A stretch of 64,000 nt of DNA from Colletes latitarsis. Lineage: Eukaryota; Arthropoda; Insecta; Hymenoptera; Colletidae. Of the stretch, positions 60,501 through 64,000 are shown piece by piece; within the stretch, counting starts at the first letter, position 1; every line of letters begins with the position of its first letter. The notes beneath the pieces were generated by a model. The model did not search any database and was not told the origin of the DNA. It saw only the letters and a program-made list of their open reading frames with translations. The DNA is taken from assembly GCF_051014445.1 (NCBI RefSeq), contig NW_027488388.1:62001-126000 (forward strand). Direction: 5' to 3'. Both the position numbers and the translations under genes were made by a program.

Positions 60501-63500
60501 GTAAGGCCTGAGATTTTCCCTAATCAGACTCATACATTCGCATTCTTCACATACTTGTTGAACGGATCCTGGGTTTTTTCTGGTTTGGATCACGTAGTAA
60601 TGTGGTACCACACGGAAACATTCAATTAAACCTGGTTTCGATCAATATTTTAGAGGATCACGCAAGCTAGGTCTGGGATAGGTCTGGGATTAGCCCTCAT
60701 CAGGCTCATTCTTTCGCATATTTCTCATACTTGATGGCTATATCCTGGGCTTTTTCCGGATTGCATCTCGTAGTAACGTAGTACCATACTGAAACAGTCA
60801 ATGAAACCTGGTTTCCATCAATATTTTAGAGGACAACGCAAGTTAGGTCTAGGTAAGGCCTGAGATTTTCACTGATCAGACTCATACATTCGCATTCTTC
60901 ACATACTTGTTGAACGGATCCTGGGTTTTTTCTGGGTTGGATCACGTAGTAATGTGGTACCACACTGAAACATTCAATTAAACCTGGTCTTGATAAATAT
61001 TTTAGAGGATAACGCATGTTAGGTCTGGGTTACGTCTAGGATTTGCCCTCATCAGGCTCATACTTTCGCACACTTCACATACTCGCTGAACACATCCTGG
61101 GTTATTTTCTGGTTTGGATCACATAGTAATGTGGTACCACACTGAAACAGTCGATTAAACCAGGTTTCGATCAATATTTTTGAGGATAACGCATGTTAGG
61201 TCTAGGTTAGGCCTGGGATTTTCACTCATCAGACTCATACATTCGCATTCTTCACATGCTTTTTGAACGGATCCTGGGTTTTTTCTGGTTTGGATCACGT
61301 AGTAATGTGGGTCCACACTGAAACAATCAATTAAACCTGGTCTTGATAAATATTTTAGAGGATAACGCATGTTAGGTCTGGGATAGGTCTGGGATTTGCC
61401 CTCATCAGACTCATACTTTCGCATTCTTCACATACTTGTTGAACTGATCCTGGGTTTTTTCTGGTTTGGATCACGTAGTAATGTGGTTCCACACTGAAAC
61501 AGTCGGTTAAACCTGGTTTCGATCAATATTTTAGTGGATATCGCAAGTTAGGTCTGGAATAGGTCTGGGATTTGCCCTCATCAGACTCATACCTACGCAC
61601 ACTTCACATACTCGTTGAACAGATCCTGGGTTATTTTCTGGTTTGGATCACATAGTAATGTGGTACCAAACTGAAACAGTCGATTAAACCAGGTTTCGAT
61701 CAATATTTTTGAGGATAACGCATGTTAGGTCTAGGTTAGGCCTGGGATTTTCACTCATCAGACTCATACTTTCGCATTCCTCACATACTTGTTGAACGGA
61801 TCCTGGGTTTTTTCCGGTTTGTATCACGTAGTAATGTGGTACCACACTGAAACAGTCCATTAAACCTGGTTTGGATCAATATTTTAGAGGATAACGCATG
61901 TTAGGTATAGGTTAGCCCTGGGATTTTCATCCATCAGACTCATACTTTCGCATTCTTCTTATAGTCGTTGAACTGATCCTGGGTTTTTTCTGGTTTGGAT
62001 CACGTAGTAATGTGGTACCACACTGAAACAGTCGATTAAACCTGGTTTCGATCAATATTTTAGAGGATAACGCAAGTTAGGTCTAGGTTAGGCCCGGGAT
62101 TTTCACTCATCAGACTCATATTTCGCATTCTTCACATACTTGTTGAACGTATCCTGGGTTTTTTCTGGTTTTGATCACGTAGTAATGTGGGACCACACTG
62201 AATCAGTCAATTAAACCTGGTCTTGATAAATATTTTAGAGGATAACGCATGTTAGGTTTGGCTTAGGTCTAGGATTTGCCCCCAGCAGGCTCATACTTTC
62301 GCATATTTCTCATACTTGATGGCTAGATCCTGGGCTTTTTCTGGATTGGATCACGTAGTAATGAAGTACAACACTGAAACAGTCAATTAAACCTGGTTTC
62401 CATCAATATTTTAGAGGACAGCGCATGTTAGGTCTAGGTTAGGCCTGGGATTTGCCCTGATCAGGGTCATACTTTCGCAGTTTTAACATACATGTTGACC
62501 TGATCGAGGGTTTTTTCTGCTTTGGATCACGTAGTAAAGTGGTACCACACTGAAACAGTCCATTAAACCTGGTTTGGATCAATATTTTAGCGGATAACGC
62601 ATGTTAGGTCTAGGTTAGGTCTGGGATTTTCGCTCATGAGACTCATACTTTCGCATTCTTCACATACTTGTTGAACGGATCCTGGGTTTTTTCTGGTTTG
62701 GTTCATGTAGTAATGTGGTACCACACTGAAACATTCAATTAAACCTGGTCTTGATAAATATTTTAGAGGATAACGCATGTTAGGTTTGGCTTAGGTCTAG
62801 GATTTGCCCCCAGCAGGCTCATACTTTCGCATATTTCTCATACTTCATGGCTAGATCCTGGGCTGTTTCTGGTTTGTATCACGTAGTAATGTGGTACCAC
62901 GCTGAAACAGTCAAGTAAACCTGGTTTCGATCAATATTTTAGAGGATAACGCAAGTTAGGTCAGGCATAGGTCTGGGATTCGCCCTCATCAGGCTCATAC
63001 TTTCGCGTTTTTCACATACTTGTTGAACAGATCCTGGGTTTTTTCTGGTTTGTATCACGTAGTAGTGTGGTACCACACTGAAACAGTCCATTAAAGCTGG
63101 TTTGGATCAATTGTTTAGAGGATAACGCATGTTAGGTCTAGGTTAGCCCTGGGATTTTCACTCATCAGACTCATACTTTCGCATTCTTCTCATACTTGTT
63201 GAACTGATCCTGGGTTTTTTCTGGTTTGGATCACGTAGTAATTTGGTACCACACTGAAACAGTCGATTAAACCTGGTTTCGATCAATATCTTAGAGGATA
63301 ACGCAAGTTAAGTCTGGGATTGGTCTGGGATTTGACCTCATCAGACTCATACTTTCGCACACCTCACATACTCGTTGAACAGATCCTGGGTTATTTTCTG
63401 GTTTGGATCACATAGTAATGTGGTACCACACTGAAACAGTCGATTAAACCTGGTTTCACTCAATATTTTAGAGGATAACGCATGTTAGGTCTAGGTCAGG

Positions 63501-64000
63501 CCTGGGATTTCCACTCATCAGACTCATACTTTCGCTTTCTTCACATACTTGTTGAACGGATGCTGGGTTTTTTCTGGTTTGGATCACGTAGTATTGTGGG
63601 TCCACACTGAAACAATCAATTAAACCTGGTCTTGATAAATATTTTAGAGGATAACGCATGTTAGGTCTGGGATAGGTATGGGACTTGCCCTCATCAGACT
63701 CATACTTTCGCACACTTCACATACTCCTTAACAGATCCTGGGTTATTTTCCGGTTTGGATCACATAGTAATGTGGTACCACACTGAAACAGTCGATTAAA
63801 CCAGGTTTCGACCTATATTTTTGAGGATAACGCATGGTAGGTCTAGGTTAGGCCTGGGATTTTCACTCATCAGACTCATACTTTCGCATTCTTCACATAC
63901 TTGTTGAACGGATCCAGGGTTTTTTCTGGTTTATATCACGTAGTATTGTGGTACCAAACTGAAACAGTCGATTAAACCAGGTTTCGATCAATATTTTTGA
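57551..64000 (+). repeat. Large array duplication, copy B (without the retrotransposon)
   Basis: This is the partner of 43810-49904 and runs to the window end. Matched stretches differ by only scattered single bases, while length differences are whole monomers. Unequal exchange inside an already duplicated block best explains this. Confidence 0.88.

Larger units (their letters stand above)
43810..64000 (+). repeat. Satellite DNA array, about 176-bp monomer, right part
   Basis: This is the same satellite family, orientation and subtypes as to the left of the retrotransposon. The first bases (CTCATACTTGATGG) continue exactly the monomer broken at 34351, so the two parts were one array before the insertion. 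It holds about 115 monomers and runs off the window end. Within it, 43810-49904 is a copy of 57551-64000 with whole-monomer insertions and deletions, and 51432-54025 is a copy of 54251-56844. No gene or other element is visible in this stretch. Confidence 0.97.

Noticed and set aside
1..64000. CRISPR-like array
   Set aside because: The repeats are contiguous 176-bp units without unique spacers, and the element content is eukaryotic.
1..64000. CENP-B box in the satellite
   Set aside because: The TTTCGCA box in each monomer lacks the remaining fixed positions of the known CENP-B box, so a centromere-protein site is not supported.

Overview
The window is one long satellite DNA array of about 176-bp monomers, all in the same orientation, interrupted once by a complete LTR retrotransposon of the BEL/Pao superfamily lying on the minus strand. 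I see no host protein-coding gene, tRNA, rRNA or CRISPR array. A eukaryotic, most likely insect, genome is indicated by the BEL/Pao element, by a primer-binding site matching the 3' end of eukaryotic tRNA-Tyr, and by paired TTAGG words (the common arthropod telomere unit) in every satellite monomer. A hymenopteran such as an ant is possible but is only a guess.

Layout: 1-34351 is satellite (about 195 monomers). 34352-43809 is the retrotransposon (9458 bp), with two 1535-bp LTRs and a CTCAT target-site duplication on each side. 43810-64000 is satellite again (about 115 monomers). The array is built from monomer subtypes ordered into multi-monomer blocks that have been copied repeatedly, with offsets of 529, 1059, 1235, 1937, 2641, 2819, 3172, 3520 and about 13741 bp. 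All are close to whole multiples of the monomer, as expected from unequal exchange. The sequence at about 22.5-29.3 kb is more heterogeneous and lacks obvious long copies.

The retrotransposon reads on the minus strand: 5' LTR (42275-43809), tRNA-Tyr-type primer-binding site, 126-nt leader, one uninterrupted 1765-codon gag-pol frame (Gag, zinc knuckles, A17-like protease, reverse transcriptase, RNase H, integrase), a 234-bp spacer with a strong hairpin, a 203-codon extra frame of unknown function, polypurine tract, 3' LTR (34352-35886). The LTRs differ by only four single-base changes plus a 3-base hairpin loop that is exactly reversed between them. The copy is therefore young and looks autonomous.

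The most informative points are these. (1) An unoccupied paralogous copy of the integration site lies in the same window at 57551-57555, because the satellite around the insertion is itself duplicated. (2) A same-sense 3' reading frame is present that does not look like an envelope gene. (3) The LTR stem-loop has flipped its loop. (4) The satellite carries a dyad, TGTGGTACCACA, whose arms persist while its central dinucleotide varies, next to telomere-like TTAGG words.
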